Shown piece after piece: positions 43,795-52,440 of a stretch of DNA of 64,000 nt. The position numbers and the translations under genes were made by a program. The first letter of the stretch is position 1; each line of letters begins with the position of its first letter. The notes under the pieces were generated by a model. The model was not told the DNA's origin, did no database searches, and saw nothing but the letters and a program-made list of their open reading frames with translations. This DNA comes from Mongoliibacter ruber (GTDB lineage: Bacteria; Bacteroidota; Bacteroidia; Cytophagales; Cyclobacteriaceae): NCBI RefSeq assembly GCF_003003005.1, contig NZ_PVTR01000013.1:1-64000 (forward strand). The letters run 5' to 3'.

Positions 43795-45189
43795 ATGAGG
43801 GTCAAACAACACACCATCAAAAATAAAGTAACTGTTTCAGGAGTAGGACTTCACACAGGAGTAATTTCAAACATGACTTTTTTACCTGCACCTCCAAACC
43901 ACGGATTCAAGTTCCAGAGAATTGATCTCGAAGGCATGCCTATCATAGATGCTGATGTAGACAATGTGGTGGATATCTCAAGAGGCACTACACTCGAACA
44001 GAGCGGTGCCAGGGTATTTACTGTCGAACATGTCTTAGCAGCCTTGGTTGGTTTGGAGTTGGACAATGTTTTGATGCAGTTAGATGGTCCTGAGCCTCCG
44101 ATTTTGGATGGTTCTTCTATCCAATTCATCGAGGCATTGGAGCAAGTAGGTTCTGAGGAGCAAAATGCCCTAAGAAGGTTTTTTGAAGTTCCTGAAAGCA
44201 TCACCTACCGAGACCCTTCGAGAGAAGTGGAATTGGCAGCCCTACCACTCGATGACTACAGAGTCACAGTGATGGTCGATTACAATTCACCTGTATTGGG
44301 CAGTCAGCATGCCTCGATTATGGACATCAGCCAATTTAAATCTGAGATAGCATCTTGCAGGACATTTTGCTTTCTCCATGAATTGGAAATGTTGTACAAC
44401 CAAAACCTAATTAAGGGTGGTGATCTCAACAATGCCATAGTAGTCGTTGATCGGATAGTAGCTGATTCTGAATTGGAAAATCTGGCAAGGATGTTCAATA
44501 AAGAAAAAGTTGAAGTTCGCAAAGAAGGAATTCTCAATAATGTAGAACTGAGGTATAAAAACGAACCCGCTCGCCACAAGCTGTTGGATGTAGTAGGTGA
44601 CCTCGCTTTGGTTGGAAGGCCATTGAAAGCGCAAATTCTGGCAGCAAGACCGGGTCATGCCGCCAATGTCGCTTTTGCGAAAAAATTAAAAAGAGCTTGG
44701 GAAAAAATAGGTCCTTCCCACATTCCACATTACGATCCAAAGTTGCCTCCAGTCATGGATATCAATCAGATCAGTAATATATTGCCCCATAGGTATCCTT
44801 TCCAACTTTTGGACAAGATCATTTACTTAGACGACATGGTGGTGGCAGGAGTGAAAAATGTAACCATCAATGAGCCTTTTTTTATGGGGCATTTCCCAAA
44901 TAACCCTGTCATGCCTGGAGTACTTCAAGTGGAAGCCATGGCACAAACAGGAGGTATTTTAGTTTTAAGCACTGTTGAAGATCCTGAAAATTACTGGACT
45001 TATTTTCTTGGAATCGAAAGCTGTAAGTTCAGGAAAATGGTGTTACCTGGTGACACTTTGGTTTTCAAATGTGAGCTTTTAGCTCCTATTAGAAGGGGAA
45101 TTGCCAAAATGAAGGGAGAGGCTTTCGTTGGCAACACCTTGGTTTGTGAGGCTATAATGACAGCCAGTATTGTAAGAAAAGAATCATGA
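43795..45189 (+). CDS. lpxC/fabZ: Bifunctional UDP-3-O-acyl-GlcNAc deacetylase / 3-hydroxyacyl-ACP dehydratase
   Basis: 464 aa, the fused LpxC-FabZ form known in Bacteroidota. LpxC part (about 1-310): zinc ligand region TVEHVLAALVG and later ARHKLLDVVGD with the HxxxD pair. FabZ part (about 318-464): LPHRYPFQLLDKI with the catalytic His and GHFPNNPVMPGVLQVEAMAQ with the Glu. The first half commits precursor to lipid A; the second makes fatty acids, so one chain balances the two pathways. The lpxA start overlaps the stop (ATGA). Confidence 0.97.
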   Translation: MRVKQHTIKNKVTVSGVGLHTGVISNMTFLPAPPNHGFKFQRIDLEGMPIIDADVDNVVDISRGTTLEQSGARVFTVEHVLAALVGLELDNVLMQLDGPEPPILDGSSIQFIEALEQVGSEEQNALRRFFEVPESITYRDPSREVELAALPLDDYRVTVMVDYNSPVLGSQHASIMDISQFKSEIASCRTFCFLHELEMLYNQNLIKGGDLNNAIVVVDRIVADSELENLARMFNKEKVEVRKEGILNNVELRYKNEPARHKLLDVVGDLALVGRPLKAQILAARPGHAANVAFAKKLKRAWEKIGPSHIPHYDPKLPPVMDINQISNILPHRYPFQLLDKIIYLDDMVVAGVKNVTINEPFFMGHFPNNPVMPGVLQVEAMAQTGGILVLSTVEDPENYWTYFLGIESCKFRKMVLPGDTLVFKCELLAPIRRGIAKMKGEAFVGNTLVCEAIMTASIVRKES

Positions 45190-45965
45190 TCAGCAATTTA
45201 TCCCATATAGGTAAAAATACAGTCATCGAAGAAGGGGTGCAAATAGACCCTTTTTCGATGATTCATGACAATGTAGAAATCGGCGAAGGAACGTGGATTG
45301 GTTCTAACGTTACTATTTTTTCCGGTGCCAAAATCGGCAAGAATTGTAAAATTTTCCCAGGGGCGGTCATTGCAGCTATTCCTCAAGACCTGAAGTTCCA
45401 AGGCGAAGATTCTACTGTAGAAATCGGTGACAATACCACCATCAGGGAATGTGTCACCATCAGTCGTGGCACCGCAGACAAAAGGACCACCAAAGTGGGT
45501 GACAATTGTTTGCTGATGGCCTATGTCCATATTGCTCATGACTGTTTTGTGGGTGACAATGTTATTATCGCCAATTCCGTGCAAGTGGCTGGACATGTGA
45601 CCATAGACGACTGGGCTATCATTGGCGGGAGCAGCGCTATTCATCAGTTTGTGAAAGTAGGTATGCATGCCATGATTTCAGGTGGTTCTCTGGTAAGAAA
45701 AGATGTACCACCATTTACCAAAGCTGCAAGAGAGCCATTAAGCTATGCAGGGGTAAACAGTCTTGGACTCAGAAGAAGAGGTTTTTCAAGTGAAAGCATC
45801 AGCCACATTCAGGAAGTGTATCGGTACCTTTTTCTGAATAGCATGAACAATTCCAGGGCTTTGGAAGAAATTGAAATCAACCTTCCAGCTACCAAGGAAA
45901 GGGATGAAATTGTGAATTTTATCAGGTCATCAGAAAGAGGTGTAATGAAAGGTTATATCAGCTGA
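45186..45965 (+). CDS. lpxA: Acyl-[ACP]--UDP-N-acetylglucosamine O-acyltransferase
   Basis: 259 aa. First step of lipid A synthesis. Left-handed beta-helix of hexapeptide repeats, catalytic His in AYVHIAHDCFVGDN, and the C-terminal helical part (GLRRRGFSSESISHIQEVYRYLF). Coupled to lpxC-fabZ by 4-bp overlap; an ABC ATPase gene follows after 2 bp. Length and motifs are normal. Confidence 0.96.
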   Translation: MISNLSHIGKNTVIEEGVQIDPFSMIHDNVEIGEGTWIGSNVTIFSGAKIGKNCKIFPGAVIAAIPQDLKFQGEDSTVEIGDNTTIRECVTISRGTADKRTTKVGDNCLLMAYVHIAHDCFVGDNVIIANSVQVAGHVTIDDWAIIGGSSAIHQFVKVGMHAMISGGSLVRKDVPPFTKAAREPLSYAGVNSLGLRRRGFSSESISHIQEVYRYLFLNSMNNSRALEEIEINLPATKERDEIVNFIRSSERGVMKGYIS

Positions 45966-45967
45966 TA

Positions 45968-46603
45968 ATGTTGACCTTAGATTTCATAAATGCAGGAAAA
46001 AGGTTTCAGTATGACTGGATTTATAAAAACCTAAGCCAACAAATTCCCGCTGGCAGCAAATGTGTGATCACAGGCAGCAATGGTTCTGGAAAATCAACCT
46101 TATTAAAAGGAATTTCAGGCATACAACCCTTGACAGAAGGAAGTATCCGCTACACATATCAAGACAAAAACATTTCGGAGGGAGATATTTATAAACACCT
46201 CGTCATCAGCGCGCCATACTTGGAGCTGCCGGAAGAATTTAGTTTGCTCGAATTGCTTCAATTTCATTTTAAATTTAAAAACCCCATTTCAGGAGTCAGT
46301 TTTGAGGATATGATGGAAATCATGTACCTGGAAAACCAACAAAACAAATCCATCAGCCAATTTAGCTCAGGGATGAAACAAAGACTTAAAATCGGTCTTT
46401 GCGTTTTTTCAGACGTCCCATTGATCCTTTTCGATGAACCAACTTCCAACCTGGATCAAAAAGGCGTGGAGTGGTATCTCAAAATGGTGGAAAAATACTG
46501 TGAAGAAAAAACAGTGATCATTTGCAGCAATGAACCCAAAGAATATGTCTTCTGCAGTGATAAAATCCATATTGAAGATTACAAGCTCAAATCAAGACTT
46601 TGA
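45968..46603 (+). CDS. ABC transporter ATP-binding protein
   Basis: 211 aa. Walker A GSNGSGKST, signature SSGMKQR and Walker B LILFDEPTSNLD are all present. The usual H-loop His is replaced by Asn (IICSNE), and there is no clear Q-loop Gln. No permease gene is near. The gene follows lpxA by 2 bp, so it belongs to the lipid A operon. It may work with a permease elsewhere; a role in envelope lipid export is inferred only from position. Confidence 0.88.
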   Translation: MLTLDFINAGKRFQYDWIYKNLSQQIPAGSKCVITGSNGSGKSTLLKGISGIQPLTEGSIRYTYQDKNISEGDIYKHLVISAPYLELPEEFSLLELLQFHFKFKNPISGVSFEDMMEIMYLENQQNKSISQFSSGMKQRLKIGLCVFSDVPLILFDEPTSNLDQKGVEWYLKMVEKYCEEKTVIICSNEPKEYVFCSDKIHIEDYKLKSRL

Positions 46604-46652
46604 TTATTGAAGGGATTGATTAATTTTACCAATCTCAATACTAATTAATTTT

Positions 46653-47141
46653 ATGCAAAAACTGTTTTTCATCCTAGTTATAGCCCTAGGCTCAAGCATC
46701 ATTTTATCTTCCTGTAACAGAAATGGTGAAGACGATCCTGAACCACAAAAAACGCCTGAAGAGTTGGCAACCGAAGACCTGACTGGTGGTTCATCACAAG
46801 TATGGACACTAGAAGGAGGTGGCTCAGTAGCAAGAGACGGCAGATCAGAAACAGCTAATTACAGTGGATTTGAAATCACTTTCGCAGCCAATCAAGGAGC
46901 AAGAACCTATGCTACTGTCAATAACAATGATCTTTTTGACGGCAATGGAAACTGGTCTTTTGCAGGTGGAAATCTGGATAAAATAGAGCTTAGCGGTAGC
47001 AGACCAGCTTCCAATCAAGAAATATCATTTACCAGAACAGGCAATGACCTTAGACTTCAATTTACCATTCCTATGCCCAGCAATGCAAGAGTTGAAGCTG
47101 TGGCAGGAAGCTATATTTTTAACTTGAAAAGGAAGCAGTAA
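46653..47141 (+). CDS. Putative lipoprotein, unknown function
   Basis: 162 aa. Signal sequence with lipobox Leu-Ser-Ser-Cys21, then an acidic Pro-rich linker (EDDPEPQKTPEE) and a compact beta-type domain (VWTLEGGGSVARDG, FEITFAANQG, GNWSFAGGN). The pattern resembles small Bacteroidota surface lipoproteins but I do not recognise a family. A MITE-like element follows 28 bp after the stop, then a strong terminator that must have belonged to this gene before the insertion. Confidence 0.7.
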   Translation: MQKLFFILVIALGSSIILSSCNRNGEDDPEPQKTPEELATEDLTGGSSQVWTLEGGGSVARDGRSETANYSGFEITFAANQGARTYATVNNNDLFDGNGNWSFAGGNLDKIELSGSRPASNQEISFTRTGNDLRLQFTIPMPSNARVEAVAGSYIFNLKRKQ

Positions 47142-47169
47142 GAAATAATACATGCTACATATTATTTAA

Positions 47170-47319
47170 TATGATTATCCGCAATCATGCCACTAATCAA
47201 TTAAACGAGGGTTTTTGGGCAAAGGGATACTAATAGATATTGGATATTTATCGATATTGGTTCGAAATCACAGGTAATTCAATTATTTAGATTCTACTGG
47301 TATGAAAGCGGATATACAT
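47170..47319 (+). mobile_element. MITE-like element, copy 2
   Basis: 150 bp, same orientation as copy 1 (3396-3546). Starts TATGATTATCCGC and ends GCGGATATACAT. It is flanked by perfect 9-bp direct repeats, ATTATTTAA at 47161-47169 and at 47320-47328, a clean target-site duplication. It has split a lipoprotein gene from its terminator without disrupting either. No coding capacity. Confidence 0.88.
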
Positions 47320-47331
47320 ATTATTTAAAAA

Positions 47332-47367
47332 AACATCCCCCATTTTGAAAATGGGGGATGTTTTTTT
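47332..47367 (+). terminator. Strong terminator after the lipoprotein gene
   Basis: Perfect 15-bp stem AACATCCCCCATTTT (47332-47346) and AAAATGGGGGATGTT (47348-47362), ending in a T-run. Before the element inserted it would have stood about 25 bp after the lipoprotein stop. The downstream mutS2 gene is convergent; a TCTGTGAG/CTCACAGA pair (47466-47520) near its end is too widely spaced to be a good terminator. Confidence 0.85.
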
Positions 47368-47540
47368 GAGGTTTTAGTTTACTGAACGCCCTCTTATCGT
47401 CAGGTTTGCGTCATTTTTCAAAATTGACCTTTACTATAGAGCCAATGTCCATGAATGTCTAAATATCTGTGAGGTGAGTATCAGAACATCAAAAAACATA
47501 TCCTCTTGCTTACTCACAGAACTTCAGATCTACACAATTA

Positions 47541-49931
47541 TTAACTCCTCAAAGTCACCAAAGTAACTCCAGAGCCACCCCTATCAGCATGTTCGTCTTC
47601 TGTCTTGGCTACTTGTTTCATTCCTCTGAGCAGATTGCGAGTAATATCCCTAAGTATGCCATCTCCCTTGCCATGAACTACCCGCAAGTCCTTTAATCCT
47701 AGCATATACCCATCATCTACAAAGTTTTGGACGAGCGAAAAAATCTCCTCTCCCCTTTTGCCACGAATATCCAAATTGGGTGAAAAATCCATCATCTTGG
47801 AAGTGGTATCAAAACCAGTACGCTTGGCATGGGACTTTTTCTCTTTCTTCATTTCGGTACCCGATATTTTCTCCAAGCGATTAAGTTTCACTTTTGACTT
47901 CAATTCTCCAATACTGATTTCCACTTCTTTTTTCTGTAAAGCCAAGACCTCTGCAACAGCGCCATTGTCCTTTAGCCTTACAAAATCACCGACTTGAATT
48001 TCACCGCCAATCACCCTGATTTCAGGAGCTTCCTGCACCTTTTTCTCAGGCTTGACTTTTACTTTTACCGCTTCTATTTCTTCCCTGATTTTCTTGGTAA
48101 TTTCTTTATCAGCCTTACTTTCCTTGATAGCTTTGATAGAGGCTTCTATTTTTTTATTGACATCATCAAGTAAAATTTTAGCCTCTTCTTTGGCCTCCTG
48201 AAGGTATTTTTTCTTGTTGTTTTCTATGGTTTCCTTCAGCTGATTGTATTCTTTGAGTCGGATTTCCAACAGCCTTTCTTTCTTCTTAGCTTCAGCAATT
48301 ACCTGCTCATACTTACTTTTCTCATTTTCCAGCTTGGTCAGCATCCTGTCATATTTGACACGCTCTTCACCAATATTATCCTTGGCATATTGAATGATAT
48401 CTTTCGGAATACCGATCTTTGAAGCAATCTCCAGCGCAAAAGAACTACCGGGCTTACCGATTTCCAGTTGATAAAGGGGCTCTAATTTATCGACATCATA
48501 GCGCATTGCACCATTGACCAAACCTTGGTTTTTTGAGGCTACTTGTTTCAAGTTGCCATAATGCGTGGTGATCACCCCATATGCTCCACTTTTATTTAAG
48601 GCCAGCAAAATCCCTTCTGCGATCGCACCTCCAAACAAAGGCTCTGTACCTGTACCAAATTCATCGATAAAGAGGATTGTCTTTTTATCTGCAAATTGAG
48701 AAAAGTATTTCATGCTCATCAAGTGTGAGCTGTAGGTACTCAGGTCATTTTCAATATTCTGTTCGTCACCTATATCAATAAAGAAATTATCAAATAATGT
48801 ACAAACCGAAGCTTCATTCACGGGAATCAAAAGGCCACATTGCAGCATGTATTGTACAATGGCGACGGTCTTCAGTGTCACAGACTTCCCTCCAGCATTT
48901 GGACCCGAAATTACCAACAACCGACGGTTATGGTCCAAAGAAATATTGAGAGGGATGATTTTTTTTCCAGTTTGCTTGAGTGCGAACTCTAACAATGGAT
49001 GTCGGGCTTCTGTCCAATTGAGTTGACGTGCTTTTTCCAGCTTGGGCCTGTTAGACCCTGTCTTGATGGCAAACTTAGCCTTGGCTCTAATAAAGTCAAC
49101 CATGCCTAGAAAATAGAATGCCCTTCTCAGTTCCGGAATATATGGCCTCAGCACATCTGTCAGCTGTGTAAGGATTTTTTGGATTTCCCTTTTTTCCATA
49201 TAGGCCAAATCCATCAAGTCATTGTTGATATCCAAGACCTCTGCAGGTTCTAGGAAAACTGTCTGACCCGTGGCTGATTCATCATGGATAAAACCCTTGA
49301 TTTTCCTCTTATTCTCTGCCAAAACAGGGATGACCATTCTCCCACCTCTGATTGTAATGGAGGCATCATCAGGAGTAAAACCTTTGCCTTTGGCCTCACG
49401 AAAGATCCTTTCCAATACCTTTCTCAGTCTGTTTTCCTCATATATAATCTGAGACCTGATCAGGGCAAGTTCTTTGGAGGCATTGTTCCTGATTTTTCCT
49501 TTTTCATCAATTATTCTTTCTATTGCTCTTAAAAGATCATTATTGAGATTCACCAATCCCAAAAGCTGAAATAGCTGAGGATAATCTTCTTCGTGATCCA
49601 AAAAAAACTCAATACACCTACTGAGTGTGCTTAGTGAAAGCTTGATTTCATGAAACTCATCTTCATAGAGGTAAGTCCCTTCAATCTTGGCTTTTTCCAG
49701 AAATGAGTGAATATTGGTGAAATTAGAAGCTGGAAAATTCTCTCCTGATTGGATTATTTTTCTAAACTCTTCTGTCTGATCAAGTAATTTATTGACAAGG
49801 TTATGGTCCTTAGAAAAGGACATTTTGTCTACAAAATCGGCTCCCAAAGTGCTACTGCACTCTTCTTTGAGCAATTCCCTGATTTTGGTAAAATTGATTT
49901 TGTCCTCCAGGTTCTCGGGGTATCGCATCAT
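47541..49931 (-). CDS. mutS2: Endonuclease MutS2
   Basis: 796 aa. MutS-like ATPase without the mismatch-recognition domain, acting in suppression of recombination or in ribosome rescue. Walker A GPNAGGKS (343-350), Walker B ILFIDEFGTGTEP, a long coiled coil (about 515-640), and a C-terminal Smr domain with the LDIRG start and VVHGKGDGILR core. Full-length. It starts with an ATG overlapping the DUF4296 stop (ATGA). Confidence 0.96.
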   Translation of the reverse strand: MMRYPENLEDKINFTKIRELLKEECSSTLGADFVDKMSFSKDHNLVNKLLDQTEEFRKIIQSGENFPASNFTNIHSFLEKAKIEGTYLYEDEFHEIKLSLSTLSRCIEFFLDHEEDYPQLFQLLGLVNLNNDLLRAIERIIDEKGKIRNNASKELALIRSQIIYEENRLRKVLERIFREAKGKGFTPDDASITIRGGRMVIPVLAENKRKIKGFIHDESATGQTVFLEPAEVLDINNDLMDLAYMEKREIQKILTQLTDVLRPYIPELRRAFYFLGMVDFIRAKAKFAIKTGSNRPKLEKARQLNWTEARHPLLEFALKQTGKKIIPLNISLDHNRRLLVISGPNAGGKSVTLKTVAIVQYMLQCGLLIPVNEASVCTLFDNFFIDIGDEQNIENDLSTYSSHLMSMKYFSQFADKKTILFIDEFGTGTEPLFGGAIAEGILLALNKSGAYGVITTHYGNLKQVASKNQGLVNGAMRYDVDKLEPLYQLEIGKPGSSFALEIASKIGIPKDIIQYAKDNIGEERVKYDRMLTKLENEKSKYEQVIAEAKKKERLLEIRLKEYNQLKETIENNKKKYLQEAKEEAKILLDDVNKKIEASIKAIKESKADKEITKKIREEIEAVKVKVKPEKKVQEAPEIRVIGGEIQVGDFVRLKDNGAVAEVLALQKKEVEISIGELKSKVKLNRLEKISGTEMKKEKKSHAKRTGFDTTSKMMDFSPNLDIRGKRGEEIFSLVQNFVDDGYMLGLKDLRVVHGKGDGILRDITRNLLRGMKQVAKTEDEHADRGGSGVTLVTLRS

Positions 49932-50269
49932 TGGTTGTTGTTTCCTTCTTTTTCAATCACATGCAGAGAATCTATCGTCCTGGCATATAACCTGTCCATA
50001 AACCGCGCATCTCTCATGTAATACTCAAGGCTTCTTACAAAAACTGAATCTGACAGCTGATGTTTTTTAAAAACCTCTTTTTCGAACAATGGATACAAAA
50101 CTCTCGAGGAGTCATAATGAATGGGGAATGTGCTTACAAGGCCTTCGGCAAGGTGGATATCAATCATGACCTCTACCATTTTGTCCTCGCTAAGAACCCC
50201 TTCAGGGAGTTTCTCTTGGCTACAGGCAAAAAAAGAGAGTGCAATTAGTATGGCAGTTATTTTTTTCAC
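49928..50269 (-). CDS. DUF4296-like lipoprotein
   Basis: 113 aa from a GTG start, since only this keeps the signal sequence (KKITAILIALSFFAC, Cys16). The mature part fits the DUF4296 family: LSEDKMVEVMIDIHLAEGLV and later FVRSLEYYMRDARFMDRLYARTID. This family is Bacteroidota-specific and uncharacterised. The -7 box TAATTTTG (50274-50281) lies only 4 bp before the GTG, so the mRNA may be nearly leaderless. Followed by mutS2 with 4-bp overlap. Confidence 0.85.
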   Translation of the reverse strand: MKKITAILIALSFFACSQEKLPEGVLSEDKMVEVMIDIHLAEGLVSTFPIHYDSSRVLYPLFEKEVFKKHQLSDSVFVRSLEYYMRDARFMDRLYARTIDSLHVIEKEGNNNQ

Positions 50270-50666
50270 ACAGCAAAATTAATAATTATAGAAGGAATCA
50301 ACGTGTCTTCTGCTTAATTTGATGTCATGAATGAGTACACAATTGTCTTTTTTGTCGTTTAAAAATAAGATTCGTAAGAATTTACGCAAGATCAACAATA
50401 TTTGTAAAACTGAATTTAAATGGTATTTAGCACTTAATTGGTATTAAACGAGCTACATGGCAGCATTTACCGGCAGATCCAAAACAAACGGATATCAATG
50501 AATATCAAAGAGATGAGTTATTTAATGTTTTAATACCTGATATTCGGCTTTCATTCCAAATACTATCTCAAAAACAGTCAATTGACAATTATTAACTACC
50601 GACCAAAGTTATTGGATTTTATAATTCAAAAGACTGCCTTAAATTAGGCTTTCGAAATTCTTCTGA
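50270..50666. other. 397-bp intergenic region, no gene seen
   Basis: AT-rich divergent gap between the DUF4296 and DUF58 genes. It holds the DUF4296 -7 box. Around 50543-50562 the string ATATTCGGCTTTCATTCC resembles the right end of the MITE-like element in reverse complement, but no second end or direct repeat is found. No RNA gene or clear hairpin is seen. Confidence 0.5.
50274..50281 (-). promoter_or_regulatory. Bacteroidota-type -7 box (TAATTTTG) of the DUF4296-mutS2 operon
   Basis: Exact TAnnTTTG match on the minus strand. The start would fall within a few bases of the GTG at 50269. Confidence 0.5.
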
Positions 50667-51545
50667 ATGAACCAACTACTCAAAAAGCTTCGCAAATATG
50701 AAATCAAGATCCGGAAAGTGGCCAACAACCACCTTCAGGGTGATTACCAATCCATCTTCAAGGGTGCAGGCTTGGAATTTGACGACTTACGGCCGTATCA
50801 ATACGGAGACGATGTCAGGACAATCGAATGGAAGGTCTCTGCCAAAGGTCATGGAACATTTGTCAAAACTTTCCGTGAGGAGAAAGACCAATCAGTCTAT
50901 TTTCTTTTAGATATATCAGGATCACAAGATGTGGGTGATGCATCGAGAAAAAAAATGGATGTAGGCAAGGAAATTGCGGGTGTGTTGACATTGGCAGCAA
51001 TATTTGAAGGCAGTCAAGCGGGGCTGGTTTCATATTCAGATCAAAAAGAGAAAATCATTTTACCTGGTAAAGGTCCAAAACAAGGGGTAAAGATCATTCA
51101 GGGTATATTTAATCACCAAAACAAGTCTCTGAAAACAAACCTAAAAGAGATGTTCAATTTTGCCCTCAACCTGGTCAAGAAAAGAAGTATCATCATCGTA
51201 ATATCTGATTTCATTGACGAAGGATACGAGCGCCCATTCAAGGCTTTGGCCGAAAGACATGATGTCGTAGCCATACAGGTTACCGACCCCAAAGAAGCCG
51301 CTTTACCGTCTCTTGGAATTATTCCTGTATACGATAAGGAAGAAGGCCGTACTACTTGGGTGAATACAGCTTTTGGCTCATTTTCGAAAAAAATTGCTGA
51401 AACTTTCACTTCAGAACGGACCCATTTACAAGATATCTGTAAGAAGAATCAAATCAACTACTTAGGAGTAAGCACCAAGGATGATATTGTATTGCCATTG
51501 ATAGAATTATTTAAGAAACGTAACCGAACTATGAAGCGTGGGTAA
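50667..51545 (+). CDS. DUF58 domain protein of a Bat-type operon
   Basis: 292 aa, no signal peptide. The DUF58 motif GAGLEFDDLRPYQYGDDVRTIEWKVSA lies in the N-terminal part, followed by a vWA-like fold (YFLLDISGSQDVGD, IIIVISDFIDEGY). It is a core member of Bat (Bacteroides aerotolerance) operons, where it acts with a MoxR ATPase and vWA proteins. No MoxR gene is adjacent. The next gene starts 8 bp inside this one. Confidence 0.9.
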   Translation: MNQLLKKLRKYEIKIRKVANNHLQGDYQSIFKGAGLEFDDLRPYQYGDDVRTIEWKVSAKGHGTFVKTFREEKDQSVYFLLDISGSQDVGDASRKKMDVGKEIAGVLTLAAIFEGSQAGLVSYSDQKEKIILPGKGPKQGVKIIQGIFNHQNKSLKTNLKEMFNFALNLVKKRSIIIVISDFIDEGYERPFKALAERHDVVAIQVTDPKEAALPSLGIIPVYDKEEGRTTWVNTAFGSFSKKIAETFTSERTHLQDICKKNQINYLGVSTKDDIVLPLIELFKKRNRTMKRG

Positions 51546-52440
51546 GTTATTGCAAATATACATGTGCGCAGTAATGCTGATGGCTTTCAGTATTTCAGGC
51601 CATAGCCAAAATATTGAAGTAGAGGGCTATTTCTTACAGGATTCTGCCAAAATCGGCGAAAGAGTCCCTTACATCCTTAAAGCCAAGTACGGAAAAGGTT
51701 ACAATATTGTATTTCCTGACTCTACATTTGATTACAGCCCTTTTGAGCTTTTGGAGAAAAAGACTTATATCAGTTATACAGATGAGGGAGTCACTTTAGA
51801 CTCGGCAGTATATTATGTTTCTAATTTCTCCCTGGATCCCATCACTGAATTTGCACTTCCGGTTTTTGAGGTATTCAAATATGACAGCCTTGAACACAGA
51901 CCAATTGAAGCCAATTTAGCACTTAAGCTTATCATTGATCAAATTCCACAAGAACTCTCTTTCAGAGAAAACAACGTATACCAACCCATTTCCACAGATT
52001 TCAATTATCCTCTTTGGGTGGCTGTATTTGTGAGCATCTTGGTAGTGGCTGGACTACTTGCCTTCTTCTTTGGCAAAACCCTTCGTAGAAAGTGGCAGAT
52101 TTACCTTGAAAAGAAAAAATACAAGCGTTTTACGAAAAGATGGGAGAAAGCCGAGCAGGAATTTGCTGCCACCCCTGACATGGACCATGCAGATGAATTA
52201 CTTGGCCTATGGAAAACCTACATGGAGCATTTGAAAAACAAGCCTTTCAGGGATTGGACTACCACTGAGATATCCGATTTCCTTGAAAACAAGGAAATCA
52301 TCAAAGACTTTAGAGAGATCGAAGTGATCATCTATGCAGGTAAAGAAGGGCAAGACCTTCCTCAGGCCTGCCAAAATCTAAGAAATATCTGTACAGATAC
52401 TTACCACCAAAAAATTACAAGCCCGGATGAGCGCGAATAG
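51538..52440 (+). CDS. BatD-like membrane protein
   Basis: 300 aa from a GTG start overlapping DUF58 by 8 bp. Signal peptide (about 1-24), a beta-rich extracytoplasmic domain (about 25-160), one transmembrane helix (about 165-187), and a basic, helical cytoplasmic tail of about 110 residues. The architecture fits the second gene of Bat operons, though it is shorter than typical BatD. It probably links the envelope to the vWA proteins. The next gene overlaps it by 14 bp. Confidence 0.7.
   Translation: MGKLLQIYMCAVMLMAFSISGHSQNIEVEGYFLQDSAKIGERVPYILKAKYGKGYNIVFPDSTFDYSPFELLEKKTYISYTDEGVTLDSAVYYVSNFSLDPITEFALPVFEVFKYDSLEHRPIEANLALKLIIDQIPQELSFRENNVYQPISTDFNYPLWVAVFVSILVVAGLLAFFFGKTLRRKWQIYLEKKKYKRFTKRWEKAEQEFAATPDMDHADELLGLWKTYMEHLKNKPFRDWTTTEISDFLENKEIIKDFREIEVIIYAGKEGQDLPQACQNLRNICTDTYHQKITSPDERE

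Noticed and set aside
50540-50565. A possible third, diverged MITE-like copy (ATATTCGGCTTTCATTCC)
   Set aside because: Only one end is similar; I find no opposite end at about 150 bp and no 9-bp direct repeat.
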